From contig NZ_JAFBFW010000001.1 in NCBI RefSeq assembly GCF_016909495.1, forward strand, positions 930,001 to 994,000: a DNA stretch of 64,000 nucleotides. The letters are read 5' to 3'. The notes under the pieces are model-generated. The model was not told where the DNA came from and ran no database searches. It saw nothing but the letters and a program-made list of their open reading frames with translations. Of this stretch, positions 33,903 to 43,459 are shown one piece after another. The translations under genes were made by a program, and so were the position numbers. This DNA is from Pantoea coffeiphila (GTDB lineage: Bacteria; Pseudomonadota; Gammaproteobacteria; Enterobacterales; Enterobacteriaceae). Position 1 is the stretch's first letter, and each line of letters opens with the position of its first letter.

Positions 33903-35036
33903 TTATATTTTTACGCCGAGCGTTTCCTGAACAACGGCACGGAACCAGCGAATGCCATAAGGGATCAGCGCATCGTTAAAATCATATTCTGAATGATGCA
34001 GCGGGCGGCTGTCGGCGGAGCCAAGCCACAGATATGCCCCCGGTTTTGCCTGCAACATAAAGGAGAAGTCTTCCGAGGTGAGCGCGGGTTTTGGCGCCTC
34101 ACCGTGTTCCAGCCCCGCCCGACGCGCAGCGCGTAATGCCACCGCCGCCTCTTCAGCGCTGTTAATGGTTGCCGGATAGTAGCGCTCGTATTTCACCGTC
34201 GCCGTCAGGCCGTGCGCGGCGGTCACACTGGCGGCCAGTTCACGCATGCGGCGTTCAATGGTGTCCTGCACTGCGCTGTCAAAGGCGCGCACCGTGCCGC
34301 TGAGCGTGGCTTCCGCCGGGATCATATTGTGCGAGAAACCGCCGTTGATCCGCGTCACGGTTAACACGGCCGGATCGCACGGGTCGAGGTTGCGGCTGAC
34401 GATGGTATGCAGCGCCACCACCAGCTCGCTGGTCGCCAGCAGGGTATCCGGCGTCAGCTGCGGCTGCGCGGCATGCCCGCCGCCGCCGTGAACGGTAATG
34501 CTGAAGGCATCTCCGGCCGCCATAATCGGCCCCGGTCGGGTTTGCACCACGCCGAGCGGCAGCTGCGGCCAGTTATGAATGGCGTAGACCGCATCGCAGG
34601 GGAAGCGGGTAAACAGACCGTCTTCGATCATCGCCTTCGCCCCGGCCTGACCTTCTTCCGCGGGCTGGAAGATAAAATTCACCGTGCCGTCAAAATCAGG
34701 ATTGGCGGCCAGCTGCGCGGCGGCACCCAGCAGCATCACCGTATGGCCGTCGTGGCCGCAGGCGTGGCAGACGCCCGCCGTCTGGCTTTTCCACGGCTGG
34801 CTGCCGAGATCGTTCATCGGCAGCGCATCCATATCGGCACGCAGGCCGATTGCACGCGTACTGCTGCCGCGCTTCAGTACGCCCACCACCCCGGTTTTAC
34901 CGATACCGCGATGCACCTCAATGCCCAGATCCTCCAGGAATTCGGCGACGATAGCCGCGGTACGGTGCTCGTTGTAGGCCAGTTCAGGGTGAATATGCAG
35001 ATCGCGGCGCAGCGCGACCAGCTGAGAAATATCCAT
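33903..35036 (-). CDS. M20-family metal-dependent amidohydrolase
   Basis: 377 residues from ATG 35036 (AAAGGA ribosome site; one base separates it from the upstream TGA). Peptidase M20/hippurate-hydrolase fold: RRDLHIHPELAYNE, GLRADMDALPM, metal ligands in CHACGHDGHTVMLLG, and FQPAEEGQAGA. Members hydrolyse N-acyl amino acids or conjugates. In this operon it likely removes an acyl or amino-acid cap from the imported compound. The longer frame starting 35117 is within the preceding gene. Confidence 0.9.
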   Translation of the reverse strand: MDISQLVALRRDLHIHPELAYNEHRTAAIVAEFLEDLGIEVHRGIGKTGVVGVLKRGSSTRAIGLRADMDALPMNDLGSQPWKSQTAGVCHACGHDGHTVMLLGAAAQLAANPDFDGTVNFIFQPAEEGQAGAKAMIEDGLFTRFPCDAVYAIHNWPQLPLGVVQTRPGPIMAAGDAFSITVHGGGGHAAQPQLTPDTLLATSELVVALHTIVSRNLDPCDPAVLTVTRINGGFSHNMIPAEATLSGTVRAFDSAVQDTIERRMRELAASVTAAHGLTATVKYERYYPATINSAEEAAVALRAARRAGLEHGEAPKPALTSEDFSFMLQAKPGAYLWLGSADSRPLHHSEYDFNDALIPYGIRWFRAVVQETLGVKI

Positions 35037-35037
35037 A

Positions 35038-35964
35038 TCAGTATCCTTTTGCCCGGTCGACCAGGCCGACCATGGTTTCTCCACGCTCAAAGCGGCGAAT
35101 GTTCTCCAGCAGCGCAACCACGGCGCTTTCCGGCTGGGTCTGGCTGGCGATATGCGGCGTCAGCCAGATCTGAGGATGCTGCCAGAAGCGGTGCCCGGCG
35201 GGCAGCGGCTCGGGAACGGTGACGTCGATGACCGCCGCCGCCAGATGCTGTTCATCCAGCGCAGCCAGCAGTGCGTCGTGATCGAGCTGAGGTCCCCGCC
35301 CCACCTGAACCAGCGAAGCGCCGCGCGGCAGCTGGCGGAACAGGTCGGCGTTCAGAATGCCTTCGGTACTGGCTGTCAGCGGCAGCAGGCAGATAAGAAT
35401 ATCGGTTCGTGCCAGGAATTCACTCAGCTGCGCTTCACCGGTCCAGCAGCGCACGCCGGGCAGATCGCGCGGGCTGCGGTTCCAGCCGCCGCAGTCAAAG
35501 CCCATCGCCACCAGCGGTTTCAGCACCGCCTCGCCGAGGTTGCCCAGCCCCATCACGCCGATGCGGCAGTCGGCAGCGGATCGCATACTGTGCGCCTGCC
35601 AGACTTCGTCACGCTGCTGTTGCAGGTAGCGCGGCATATCGCGGTGCAGGCCGAGCACGGCAAAAGTCACGTACTCCACCATCCCCTGCGTCAGCCCCGG
35701 CTCAATCATCCGCACCACCGGCAGCGACGGCGGCAGGCTGGCATAGTCAAACTGATCCGCCCCGGCACCGACCGAGAACAGCACCTTCAGATTAGGAAAC
35801 TGCTGCATGATGTTTTCCGGCGGCTGCCAGGCCACCAGGTACTCCACCTCTTCGGCGTTACCTACCTCCGGCCACTGGCGGAAGCTGGCACCGGGCGCCA
35901 GATCCGCCAGCAGAGAGGCCCACTTACGGCCGCGTTCGGGTTCCGATTTATAGACAATATTCAT
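35038..35964 (-). CDS. D-2-hydroxyacid dehydrogenase, GhrA-like
   Basis: 308-residue NAD(P)H-dependent reductase resembling glyoxylate/hydroxypyruvate reductase A. Markers: FSVGAGADQFD, GVMGLGNLGEAVLKPL (Rossmann loop, about 137-152), LLPLTASTEGILN, VQVGRGPQLDHDALLAAL and the catalytic His region LTPHIASQTQ. The start shares a base with the upstream acetyltransferase stop (TAATG). It could reduce a 2-oxoacid or glyoxylate produced by the oxidases of the block. Confidence 0.88.
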   Translation of the reverse strand: MNIVYKSEPERGRKWASLLADLAPGASFRQWPEVGNAEEVEYLVAWQPPENIMQQFPNLKVLFSVGAGADQFDYASLPPSLPVVRMIEPGLTQGMVEYVTFAVLGLHRDMPRYLQQQRDEVWQAHSMRSAADCRIGVMGLGNLGEAVLKPLVAMGFDCGGWNRSPRDLPGVRCWTGEAQLSEFLARTDILICLLPLTASTEGILNADLFRQLPRGASLVQVGRGPQLDHDALLAALDEQHLAAAVIDVTVPEPLPAGHRFWQHPQIWLTPHIASQTQPESAVVALLENIRRFERGETMVGLVDRAKGY

Positions 35965-36812
35965 TACGCCATCGCCTGCGTCATCAGCGCGAACGCCTGC
36001 ATGCCGCCACTTTCCGGCTGCCAGACGTCCCCTTTACACATCGTGACCGGGGCGTCCACTTCCACCAGCCCCAGCTCGTTAAGCCACGGACCCAGTCCCG
36101 TTGCCCGGTCGGTATCGATGCGCACAAACTGGCCGCTAACGCCGCTGAGCAGTTCACCGATCAGCACTTTCGCGCTCTGCGCGCTGCGGGCCACCACCGG
36201 ACCAATCGCATAGCCGTGACCAAAGCGGCGCAGGCAGGCGAAACCGGCAGGCGCACCGTTCTCTTCCAGCACCAGGAAACGCTCGGCGCTGTCCAGCAGG
36301 TTGGCAATCAGCAGCGGACGATGCTGGCCCAGCGTCTGGCGGTCCAGCGCGGTCAGCAGTGCGGCATCCTGAGGTGCCGCAGCACGCAGCCGCTGGCCGG
36401 GCGCGCAGGCCGGGGCGCTAACCGTCGGCAGCTCGCGACACTGGTGCTGCTCAATGTGCCCGGTCGCCACAAAGCCCAGTTTTTCATACAGCGGCTTGCC
36501 CGCCTCGGTGGCGTGCAGGCGAATGTTGCTGCCCGCCAGTTTATCCATCCCCATTTGCATCAGCTGGCGACCAATGCCGCGGCCCTGCTGGGCGTCGTCA
36601 ACGATCACCAGCCCGAGGGTGGAATAGTCACGCCCCCAGCGCCAGCAGAGGATGGTGCCAATCACTTCGCCGTTTTCCTGCGCCACGATCCCTTCCCCCA
36701 GCAGCAGCGCCTGCTGCCAGTCGGCGCGGCGGTGCGGCCACTTGAGTCTCTGGGTCAGCGCAAAGGCGGCATCCAGATGGGTTTCATTCATCGCTACGAA
36801 TTCAATTGTCAT
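35964..36812 (-). CDS. tandem GNAT acetyltransferase
   Basis: 282 residues with an N-terminal GNAT domain (VIVDDAQQGRGIGRQLMQMGMDKL, about 69-92; YEKLGFVATGHIEQHQ) and a second, degenerate acetyltransferase-like domain ending MQAFALMTQAMA. This two-domain layout is typical of GNAT proteins encoded with amine-catabolic genes. It follows the FAD oxidoreductase by 9 bases. Substrate unknown. Confidence 0.86.
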   Translation of the reverse strand: MTIEFVAMNETHLDAAFALTQRLKWPHRRADWQQALLLGEGIVAQENGEVIGTILCWRWGRDYSTLGLVIVDDAQQGRGIGRQLMQMGMDKLAGSNIRLHATEAGKPLYEKLGFVATGHIEQHQCRELPTVSAPACAPGQRLRAAAPQDAALLTALDRQTLGQHRPLLIANLLDSAERFLVLEENGAPAGFACLRRFGHGYAIGPVVARSAQSAKVLIGELLSGVSGQFVRIDTDRATGLGPWLNELGLVEVDAPVTMCKGDVWQPESGGMQAFALMTQAMA

Positions 36813-36821
36813 CGTCGTTCC

Positions 36822-38153
36822 TTACATCATACCCGGCGCGTTAAGGCCGGAACCGTCAACCAGTCGCTCATAGCGATACGGGGTCGCATCCACAATCGGT
36901 GTATCACCGTTGGCAAGATCGGCAGCCAGGCGGCCTGCCCCCGGCCCGATACCGAAGCCGTGCGCGCTGTAGCCCGCCGAGATAATCAGCCCCGGCAGTT
37001 TGCCGACGTGGGAAATCACCGGCACTGCGTCCGGCGTGCTGTCAATCATGCCGCCCCACGCCTGTTCCAGCTGGATTTTGCCCATCGCCGGGTACTCTTT
37101 ACGCATGGCGTCGATGCCTTCCTGCACCATCGCCATATCCGGGCGCGGGTCGAGAATACGGATTTTTTCAAACGGCGACGTGCCGTCCATCTGCCAGCGG
37201 CCGAACGCTTCCGGGCCGTTGAAGAACGGGCTGAGGCCCAGATTAAGCGTCAGGTTTTTACGCCGCGCCTTGAAAGTGGGATAGAACTGGCGGGCATAGC
37301 GCAGCCCCTGTGCGCCCGGCTCCAGACGACCGCGGCCGGATACCGACATGGTGTAGCTGCCGTCCATCTGCGGGCGGCAGGCGAAGCCCGGGGTATACAG
37401 CGGCAGCGCAATCGCCTGCTCAATCGGTTTGGTGCGGAACGCGGTGCCGATCACGTTGCCGAGCGGCAGATCGATACCGTGGCGGCGGCAGAACATTGAG
37501 GTCCAGGCACCGCCCGCGCAGATCACCCGTCCGGTTTTAATCAGCCCACGCTCGGTCCACACGCCGCTGACGCGCCCGCCGGAAATATCCAACCCGCGCA
37601 CCGCGCACTGCTGAAACACTTTCGCGCCGAGCTTCTGCGCGGCGATGGCCAGACCGGGTGCCGCCAGCGACGGTTCGGCATGGCCGTCGGTCGGCGAATG
37701 CACGCCGCCCAGCCAGGCGGTGGTGCTGCCCGGCGTCATCTCTTTGGCGCGGGCGGCAGTGAGAATTTCACTGCTGAAGCCGTAGGTTTTCGCCATCTGG
37801 TTCCACTTTTCCCAGGCGTTGATATCGTCCTGATTACGGGAGGCGTAAACCAGCCCGCTGCGGCGGAAGCCCAGCTCTTCACCTGTTTCACCCGCCAGCT
37901 CATCCCAGCGCTGTAGGGCATAAATGATCAGCGGCAGCTCGCGCTCGTCGCGGTTCTGCTGACGGCACCAGCCCCAGTTGCGGCTCGACTGTTCGCCGCC
38001 GACCAGGCCCTTTTCAATCAGCACCACGCTGACGCCTTTTTTGGCCAGCTCGTAGGCGGCGGCCGCTCCGGCAATACCGGCGCCGATCACCACCACATCC
38101 ACTTCCGGCGGGAAGTAAGGACTGTCCTGTACGTATCGTATCGGTGCGGGCAT
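36822..38153 (-). CDS. FAD-dependent amine/amino-acid oxidoreductase (DAO family)
   Basis: 443-residue D-amino-acid-oxidase-superfamily flavoenzyme. VDVVVIGAGIAGAAAAYELAKKG near residue 19-41 binds FAD; further markers are SSRNWGWCRQQNRDERELP, VICAGGAWTSMF and a C-terminal GYSAHGFGIGPGAGRLAADL. It probably oxidises a secondary or primary amine to an imine/aldehyde. It follows the transporter ATPase by 138 bases that contain a perfect 15-base palindrome, so it may also have its own promoter. Confidence 0.9.
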   Translation of the reverse strand: MPAPIRYVQDSPYFPPEVDVVVIGAGIAGAAAAYELAKKGVSVVLIEKGLVGGEQSSRNWGWCRQQNRDERELPLIIYALQRWDELAGETGEELGFRRSGLVYASRNQDDINAWEKWNQMAKTYGFSSEILTAARAKEMTPGSTTAWLGGVHSPTDGHAEPSLAAPGLAIAAQKLGAKVFQQCAVRGLDISGGRVSGVWTERGLIKTGRVICAGGAWTSMFCRRHGIDLPLGNVIGTAFRTKPIEQAIALPLYTPGFACRPQMDGSYTMSVSGRGRLEPGAQGLRYARQFYPTFKARRKNLTLNLGLSPFFNGPEAFGRWQMDGTSPFEKIRILDPRPDMAMVQEGIDAMRKEYPAMGKIQLEQAWGGMIDSTPDAVPVISHVGKLPGLIISAGYSAHGFGIGPGAGRLAADLANGDTPIVDATPYRYERLVDGSGLNAPGMM

Positions 38154-38249
38154 GTTCTCTGTTACCTCTGAAAAAGTGGTTTAACGGGGCGTCCTCAACG
38201 ATGGACTCTCCCCGCAATCAATCAGTCACGTTATCGGCGATGGCCTGAT

Positions 38250-38264
38250 ACAGGTATTACCTGT
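38250..38264. promoter_or_regulatory. perfect palindrome, candidate operator
   Basis: ACAGGTA-T-TACCTGT, 97 bases upstream of the FAD oxidoreductase start in the only sizeable gap between the ABC genes and that gene. It has the form of a dimeric repressor site; the regulator is unknown. Confidence 0.5.
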
Positions 38265-38291
38265 TCAGACCACCGCGCTGTCGGTCATCAT

Positions 38292-39956
38292 TCAGAGCGC
38301 GATATCGCTCTCTTCGTGCTCATCCAGCCAGCCCTGGCGCAGTTCCGGCACTGCGCGCTTCAGCCGCTCGTAGTACAGCTCGGTGGATGGCTTGTCGTAA
38401 TCTTCACGCGCGACCTGCGTCACCATGCGGCCATTTTTCACCACGATAATCTCGTCACACACCGAACGAACGGCGTGCAGATCGTGGCTGATAAACAGCA
38501 CCGACAGGCCCAGCTCGCGGCGCAGCTCGGTGATCAAATCCAGCACCGCCGCCGCAACCACGGTATCCAGCGCGGATGTCACCTCGTCACAGAGGATCAA
38601 ATCCGGTTCGGCCGCCAGCGCGCGCGCCAGGTTCACGCGCTGCTTCTGCCCGCCGGAGAGCGACCACGGACGACGCCACAGTACGCTGCGCGGCAGGCGA
38701 ACCAGATCCAGCAGCTCCAGCATTCTGCGCTCCAGCGCCGGGCCGCGCAGGCCGTGGAACAGCTTCAGCGGCCGCTTGAGGATGGTTTCAATACTGTGCG
38801 CCGGGTTCAGCGCGGTATCGGCCATCTGGAACACGTACTGAATGCGGCGCAGCTCGTTTTCCGGCCGCTTGTGCATATCGCCTTCGATATAGTGACCGTT
38901 AAACAGAATGTGGCCGCCGCAGGGCTTGTTCATCCCGGCAATCGCATGGGCCAGGGTGGTTTTCCCCGATCCGGACTCACCGATAATACCGATGGCCTGG
39001 CCGCGGTACAGGCTGAAGTTGATATCCTGCAAAATTTTCACTTTCGGCTGGCCTTCGGCGTCCAGCGGCCCGTAGCCCGCCGACAGCTCGCGTACCTGCA
39101 ACAGCGGCTGCTCGGATTCGCTGGCCGACAGCCACGGGCTCTGGCGCGGTTTCTGCCGGGCCGCTTCCAGCAGCTGATGGCTGTACTCGGCCTGCGGCGC
39201 ACGCAGCAGCTGCTCGGTGGTGCCGTACTCGGCGATATTGCCCTTCAGCAGCACCAGAATTTTATCGGCCATCTGCGCCACCACCGCCAGATCGTGGCTG
39301 ACGTAGATGGCGGTGGTGCCGCGCTGGCGCACCACGCGGCGGAAGGTTTTCAGCACTTCCACCTGGGTGGTCACATCCAGCGCGGTGGTCGGTTCATCAA
39401 GGATCACCACGTCCGGGTCGCTGATCAGCGCCATCGCGGTCATCAGGCGCTGCAGCTGGCCGCCAGAAACCTGGTGCGGATAGCGCTCGCCGATGGTTTC
39501 CGGGTTTGGCAGCGCCAGCTCGCGGAACAGCTCCACCGCTTTTTGCTCGGCATCGGCGCGCTTCATCACCCCGTGGATGACTACCGGCTCCACCACCTGG
39601 TCCATAATTTTCATCGCCGGGTTAAACGAGGCCGCCGCGCTCTGGGCGATATAGGCGACCTTGTTGCCGCGAAACTGGCAAAGCTGGGAAGGCGTGAGCG
39701 AGGTGACATCGGTGCCGGCCACGTGTACGGTACCACCGGCGATCTGGCAGCCGTGGCGGGCATAGCCCATCAGCGCCAGCGCGATGGTAGTTTTGCCCGA
39801 GCCGGACTCGCCGATCAGCGCCAGCACTTCCCCTTTCTGTACGGTAAAACGAATATCGGAAACCAGAGTGATTTCCCGGCCGTCGTCGCTGTTGGCCGTC
39901 ACCTTCAGGTTTTCGACGGACACCATCGGCGTGGCGCTGTGTGGCGTAATATTCAT
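38292..39956 (-). CDS. fused peptide-type ABC transporter ATPase (DppD-DppF-like)
   Basis: A single 554-residue protein with both nucleotide-binding domains of a peptide/opine-type importer. Walker A GESGSGKTT occurs twice (about 48 and 320), with signatures VSGGQLQR and LSGGQKQR and Walker B VVILDEPTTALD and LILCDEVTSALD. The second Walker B has Val after Glu instead of the usual Pro. It overlaps the upstream permease by 4 bases (ATGA). It energises uptake of the substrate bound by the 534-residue solute-binding protein of this operon. Confidence 0.93.
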   Translation of the reverse strand: MNITPHSATPMVSVENLKVTANSDDGREITLVSDIRFTVQKGEVLALIGESGSGKTTIALALMGYARHGCQIAGGTVHVAGTDVTSLTPSQLCQFRGNKVAYIAQSAAASFNPAMKIMDQVVEPVVIHGVMKRADAEQKAVELFRELALPNPETIGERYPHQVSGGQLQRLMTAMALISDPDVVILDEPTTALDVTTQVEVLKTFRRVVRQRGTTAIYVSHDLAVVAQMADKILVLLKGNIAEYGTTEQLLRAPQAEYSHQLLEAARQKPRQSPWLSASESEQPLLQVRELSAGYGPLDAEGQPKVKILQDINFSLYRGQAIGIIGESGSGKTTLAHAIAGMNKPCGGHILFNGHYIEGDMHKRPENELRRIQYVFQMADTALNPAHSIETILKRPLKLFHGLRGPALERRMLELLDLVRLPRSVLWRRPWSLSGGQKQRVNLARALAAEPDLILCDEVTSALDTVVAAAVLDLITELRRELGLSVLFISHDLHAVRSVCDEIIVVKNGRMVTQVAREDYDKPSTELYYERLKRAVPELRQGWLDEHEESDIAL

Positions 39957-40804
39957 GCGGTCCCCTTAGCCAGCGTCAGCGGGCGCATTGCCTGCAGGCT
40001 GTCGATAAACAGATTTGCACCGATGGTCAGGCTGGCTATCGCCACCGCTGGCATCAACACCGCCGGGGAGCCGTCAAACAGCCCCTGAAGATTTTCACGC
40101 ACCAGCGTGCCCCAGTCGGCATACGGCGGCTGCACGCCCAGGCCGAGGAAGCTCAGGCCGCTGAGCATCAGCACGATGTAGACAAAACGCAGGCCGAAGT
40201 CGGTCAGCATCGGGTGCAGCATATTCGGTAAAATATCGTGGATCGCCACGTACAGGCGGCTCTCGCCGCGCAGTCTTGATGCCTGCACGTAGTCCATTGA
40301 ACGCAGGCTGGACGCCATGGCGTAGGCAATACGGTAGGCACCCGGCCAGTAGGTGATCACCGCCGTCAGGATCAGCATCGGCAGCGATGAACCGAACACC
40401 GCAACGATCATCAGCGCCAGAATTTTCCCCGGCAGAACCAGCATCGCATCGTTGATACGGCCCAGCACCTCTTCCAGCCAGCGACCGGCGACCGCAGCCA
40501 GCAGCGCCAGCAGCGTACCCACCAGGCTGGCAAGAACGGCGGCCGTCAGCGCCAGGCCAATCGAGTAGCGTGCGCCAACCAGCACGCGGCTGAAGATATC
40601 GCGGCCCAGATAATCGGTACCGAACCAGAACTCCCGGCTGATATCGCCAAACAGCGGACCGGCACCGATATCCTCGACGTTATGCGGGGCCAGCGAGCCA
40701 CCGAATATCGCCATAACGATCCAGAACAGGGCGATCAGCAGGCCGATGCGGCCGCTGATGTTGAGAGATTGAAAGAAGCGCCACGGCAGCGTGAGTGTGT
40801 TCAT
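39953..40804 (-). CDS. peptide-type ABC permease (DppC-like)
   Basis: 283 residues from ATG 40804, whose A is shared with the TGA of the upstream permease. About six membrane segments, an N-terminal segment GLLIALFWIVMAIFGG, the EFWFGTDYLGRDIFSRVLVGARYS motif typical of DppC/OppC, and the cytoplasmic EAA loop RGESRLYVAIHDILPNMLHP. It forms the heteromeric channel with the next permease. Confidence 0.92.
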   Translation of the reverse strand: MNTLTLPWRFFQSLNISGRIGLLIALFWIVMAIFGGSLAPHNVEDIGAGPLFGDISREFWFGTDYLGRDIFSRVLVGARYSIGLALTAAVLASLVGTLLALLAAVAGRWLEEVLGRINDAMLVLPGKILALMIVAVFGSSLPMLILTAVITYWPGAYRIAYAMASSLRSMDYVQASRLRGESRLYVAIHDILPNMLHPMLTDFGLRFVYIVLMLSGLSFLGLGVQPPYADWGTLVRENLQGLFDGSPAVLMPAVAIASLTIGANLFIDSLQAMRPLTLAKGTA

Positions 40805-41757
40805 CAGCCCCTCCACTTAGGATTAAACGCAATGGTCAGCACATCCGCGGCCAGCAGCAGCACCAGGTAGCAGCAGGCGAAGAACATAACGCACAGCTGG
40901 ACCACGGGCAGATCGCGGTTGCTTACCGCATCCACCAGCTGGCTGGCAACGCCAGGATAGCTGAAGATGCTTTCGATAATGATTACCCCGCCGAACAGGT
41001 AGGACAGGCTCAGCGAGATGGCGTTGGCAATCGGCCCTACGGCATTAGGCAGCGCGTGGCGCAGCATGGCGCGCAGCGGCGAAACGCCTTTCAGCAGGGT
41101 CATTTCCAGGTAAGGGCTGTCCATCTGGTTGACTATGGCGGCGCGGGTCATACGCGCCATCTGTGCCACGACCACGCAGCACAGCGTCACCACCGGCAGC
41201 GCGAAGGTGCGCAGGAAGCCAAGGAAATCCTGGTGGGTGGAACCCAGCGACATCGCCGGGACCCACTGTAACTTCACCGCAAAAATCAGCACGGCAACGG
41301 TCGCCACCAGAAACTCCGGTACTGCCACCACCGACATGGTGCCGACCACTAACGCGCGGTCCAGCATCGAACCGCGTTTCATGGCGGCGGTGATGCCGAT
41401 AAACAGTGCCACCGGCACCGACACCACGGTGGTGGTCGCCGCCAGCTGGAAGGTCGCCGGAATACGCTGCGACACCAGCTGGCTGACCGGCAGATTACTG
41501 GCGAACGAGGTACCAAAATCGCCCTGAAGCATTCCGGCCAGCCAGCCGAAGTAACGCGCAATCAGCGGCTGATCCAGACCCAGCTGTTGGCGCAGCGCTG
41601 CGACCGTTTCCGGTGTAGCTGACTGGCCAAGGATCATTTGTGCTGCATCGCCCGGCAGCATGCTGGTGATAAAGAACACCAGCATTGAGACGATCAGCAG
41701 CGTAAGTAAACCCGACCCTACGCGCCGGAATATCAGTTTGAAAATGTACCGATTCAT
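40804..41757 (-). CDS. peptide-type ABC permease (DppB-like)
   Basis: 317 residues, six predicted membrane helices. N-terminus GLLTLLIVSMLVFFITSMLPGDAAQMILG, the DppB family marker, with LGLDQPLIARYFGWLAGMLQGDFGTSF and an EAA-type loop LKGVSPLRAMLRHALPNAVGP. It starts 14 bases after the binding-protein stop, within the same operon. Confidence 0.92.
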   Translation of the reverse strand: MNRYIFKLIFRRVGSGLLTLLIVSMLVFFITSMLPGDAAQMILGQSATPETVAALRQQLGLDQPLIARYFGWLAGMLQGDFGTSFASNLPVSQLVSQRIPATFQLAATTTVVSVPVALFIGITAAMKRGSMLDRALVVGTMSVVAVPEFLVATVAVLIFAVKLQWVPAMSLGSTHQDFLGFLRTFALPVVTLCCVVVAQMARMTRAAIVNQMDSPYLEMTLLKGVSPLRAMLRHALPNAVGPIANAISLSLSYLFGGVIIIESIFSYPGVASQLVDAVSNRDLPVVQLCVMFFACCYLVLLLAADVLTIAFNPKWRG

Positions 41758-41771
41758 CGCCGTTCTCCTTA

Positions 41772-43376
41772 TCAGGAAGCGAGCCAGGCAAACTCGTGGA
41801 AGCGATAGCCCATCATCATTCCTGACGGCCAGGCCTCAACCCCTTTCACTTTGTTACTACAGCCGTCCATCGAACTGATAAAGGCCGGGATCAGCGTGCC
41901 GCATCCGTCATACACCAGCTTCTGCATGTCGCCATACATCTGCTTGCGTTTGCCCTGGTCGCTTTCGCCACGGGCGGCGGCCACCAGCTGGTCGAACTGC
42001 TCGTTTTTCCAGCCGGACTCGTTCCACGGCGCGGACGAGAGGTAGAATTGGGAGAACAGCATATCCAGCGTCGGGCGCGGGTTGACTGAGCCGTAACCCA
42101 CCGGATCTTTCATCCAGTGTGATGACCAGTAGCCGTCATACGGCACGCGACGCACGGAGACGTTCAGACCGGCCGAGCGGGCAATCTGCTGGATCAACTG
42201 GCCACCCTCAACGGCTCCTTCGATGTTCGGCGTGGTGATAATTTCCACTTTCGCACCGACCATGTTGGCTTTTTTCAGGTGGAACTTCGCCTTGTCGATA
42301 TCCAGCGGGCGCTGCGGCAGCTCCTTGTTGTACATCGGATGCCACGGCGGAACCGGAGTATCGTTACCGATATCGCCGAAGCCCTGCAGCACGGTTTTGA
42401 CGATCATTTCGCGCGGCTGTAGATACTTCATCGCCAGCACGAAGTCGGCGTTATTGCCCGGCGTGGTATCGGTGCGGATGATCAGGTCGCTGTACATGCC
42501 GGATTTACTTTCCAGCACGTTGAACTTGCCGTTCTGCTTCAGGCGCTTCACGTCGTTGGCCGACAGGGTCGACACCATTTGCAGATCGCCGGACATCAGG
42601 GCATTCACGCGCGCGGCCGGATCGGTCACGCCCATCAGCTCCACTTCGTCCAGGCGCGGCAGGCCCGGCTTGTAGTAATTTTTGTTTTTGCTGCCGACGG
42701 TGCGCACGCCCGGCTGGAACTCTTTCAGGGTGAACGGACCGGTGCCGATGGCTTTAGTAAAGTCTTTGGTGCCGTCCGGTACGATCAGGAAGGAGCTGGT
42801 CGCCAGAATTGACGGCAGGTCGAAGTTGGCCTGTTCCAGCACGATCTGCACTTCAGACGGGCTGACCGCTTTGAATTCTTTCATCTGTCCGGCCAGGGTG
42901 ATGGCCGTTGACGCCACCGCCGGATCTTTATGACGGCTCAGGGAGTAAATCACGTCTTCTGCGGTCAGCGCCTTGCCGTTGTGGAAGGTCACGCCCTGAC
43001 GCAGTTTTATCTGCCAGGTCAGGCCGTCGCTGCTTTCAATGCTTTCCGCCAGCGCAGGCTGCGCCTTCAGGTCTTTATCCAGTTCGGTCAGGCCGCTGTA
43101 GAACATAAACAGACGGCAGTAGTCGCCGCTGTTGCTGCCTTTGGCCGGATCAAGCGTGTCGCTGGCCGAGGCGTTGGCCACCGCTGCACGCAGCTTGCCG
43201 CCCAGTACCGGGGTTTCTGCCGCATAGCTGAACTCCGGGAAGCCAATCAGGCCGGTGCTCATCACCGCACCCGCCGACAGCAGTTTCATCATGCTGCGGC
43301 GAGAGATTGACACATCCGTAATGGCCTGGGTTAAGGACGGGTTAGCACGGCTAAATTCTTTACGAAATTTACTCAT
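41772..43376 (-). CDS. peptide-type solute-binding protein with Tat signal
   Basis: 534-residue SBP family 5 (DppA/OppA-like) periplasmic receptor. The leader is unusual: about 24 residues precede a twin-arginine motif SISRRSMMKLLSAGAVM (residues 24-40), so export through Tat is likely. The body has the family features LRQGVTFHNGKALTAEDVIYSLSR and IGTGPFTLKEFQPG. It defines an importer for a peptide-like or amine-conjugate substrate consumed by the surrounding oxidases and amidohydrolase. Confidence 0.92.
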   Translation of the reverse strand: MSKFRKEFSRANPSLTQAITDVSISRRSMMKLLSAGAVMSTGLIGFPEFSYAAETPVLGGKLRAAVANASASDTLDPAKGSNSGDYCRLFMFYSGLTELDKDLKAQPALAESIESSDGLTWQIKLRQGVTFHNGKALTAEDVIYSLSRHKDPAVASTAITLAGQMKEFKAVSPSEVQIVLEQANFDLPSILATSSFLIVPDGTKDFTKAIGTGPFTLKEFQPGVRTVGSKNKNYYKPGLPRLDEVELMGVTDPAARVNALMSGDLQMVSTLSANDVKRLKQNGKFNVLESKSGMYSDLIIRTDTTPGNNADFVLAMKYLQPREMIVKTVLQGFGDIGNDTPVPPWHPMYNKELPQRPLDIDKAKFHLKKANMVGAKVEIITTPNIEGAVEGGQLIQQIARSAGLNVSVRRVPYDGYWSSHWMKDPVGYGSVNPRPTLDMLFSQFYLSSAPWNESGWKNEQFDQLVAAARGESDQGKRKQMYGDMQKLVYDGCGTLIPAFISSMDGCSNKVKGVEAWPSGMMMGYRFHEFAWLAS

Positions 43377-43459
43377 CAGTACACCCCTAAAGCGTTGTTA
43401 ATCTACGATAACCTGTCTATTTCGGGCGGCGGCGCTGCGCGGCCCGAAGCGGACGGTGA

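Noticed and set aside
38316..40088. 590-codon open frame on the plus strand opposite the ABC ATPase
   Set aside because: A GC-rich shadow of two real minus-strand genes; composition is Gln/His/Arg-rich with no domain.
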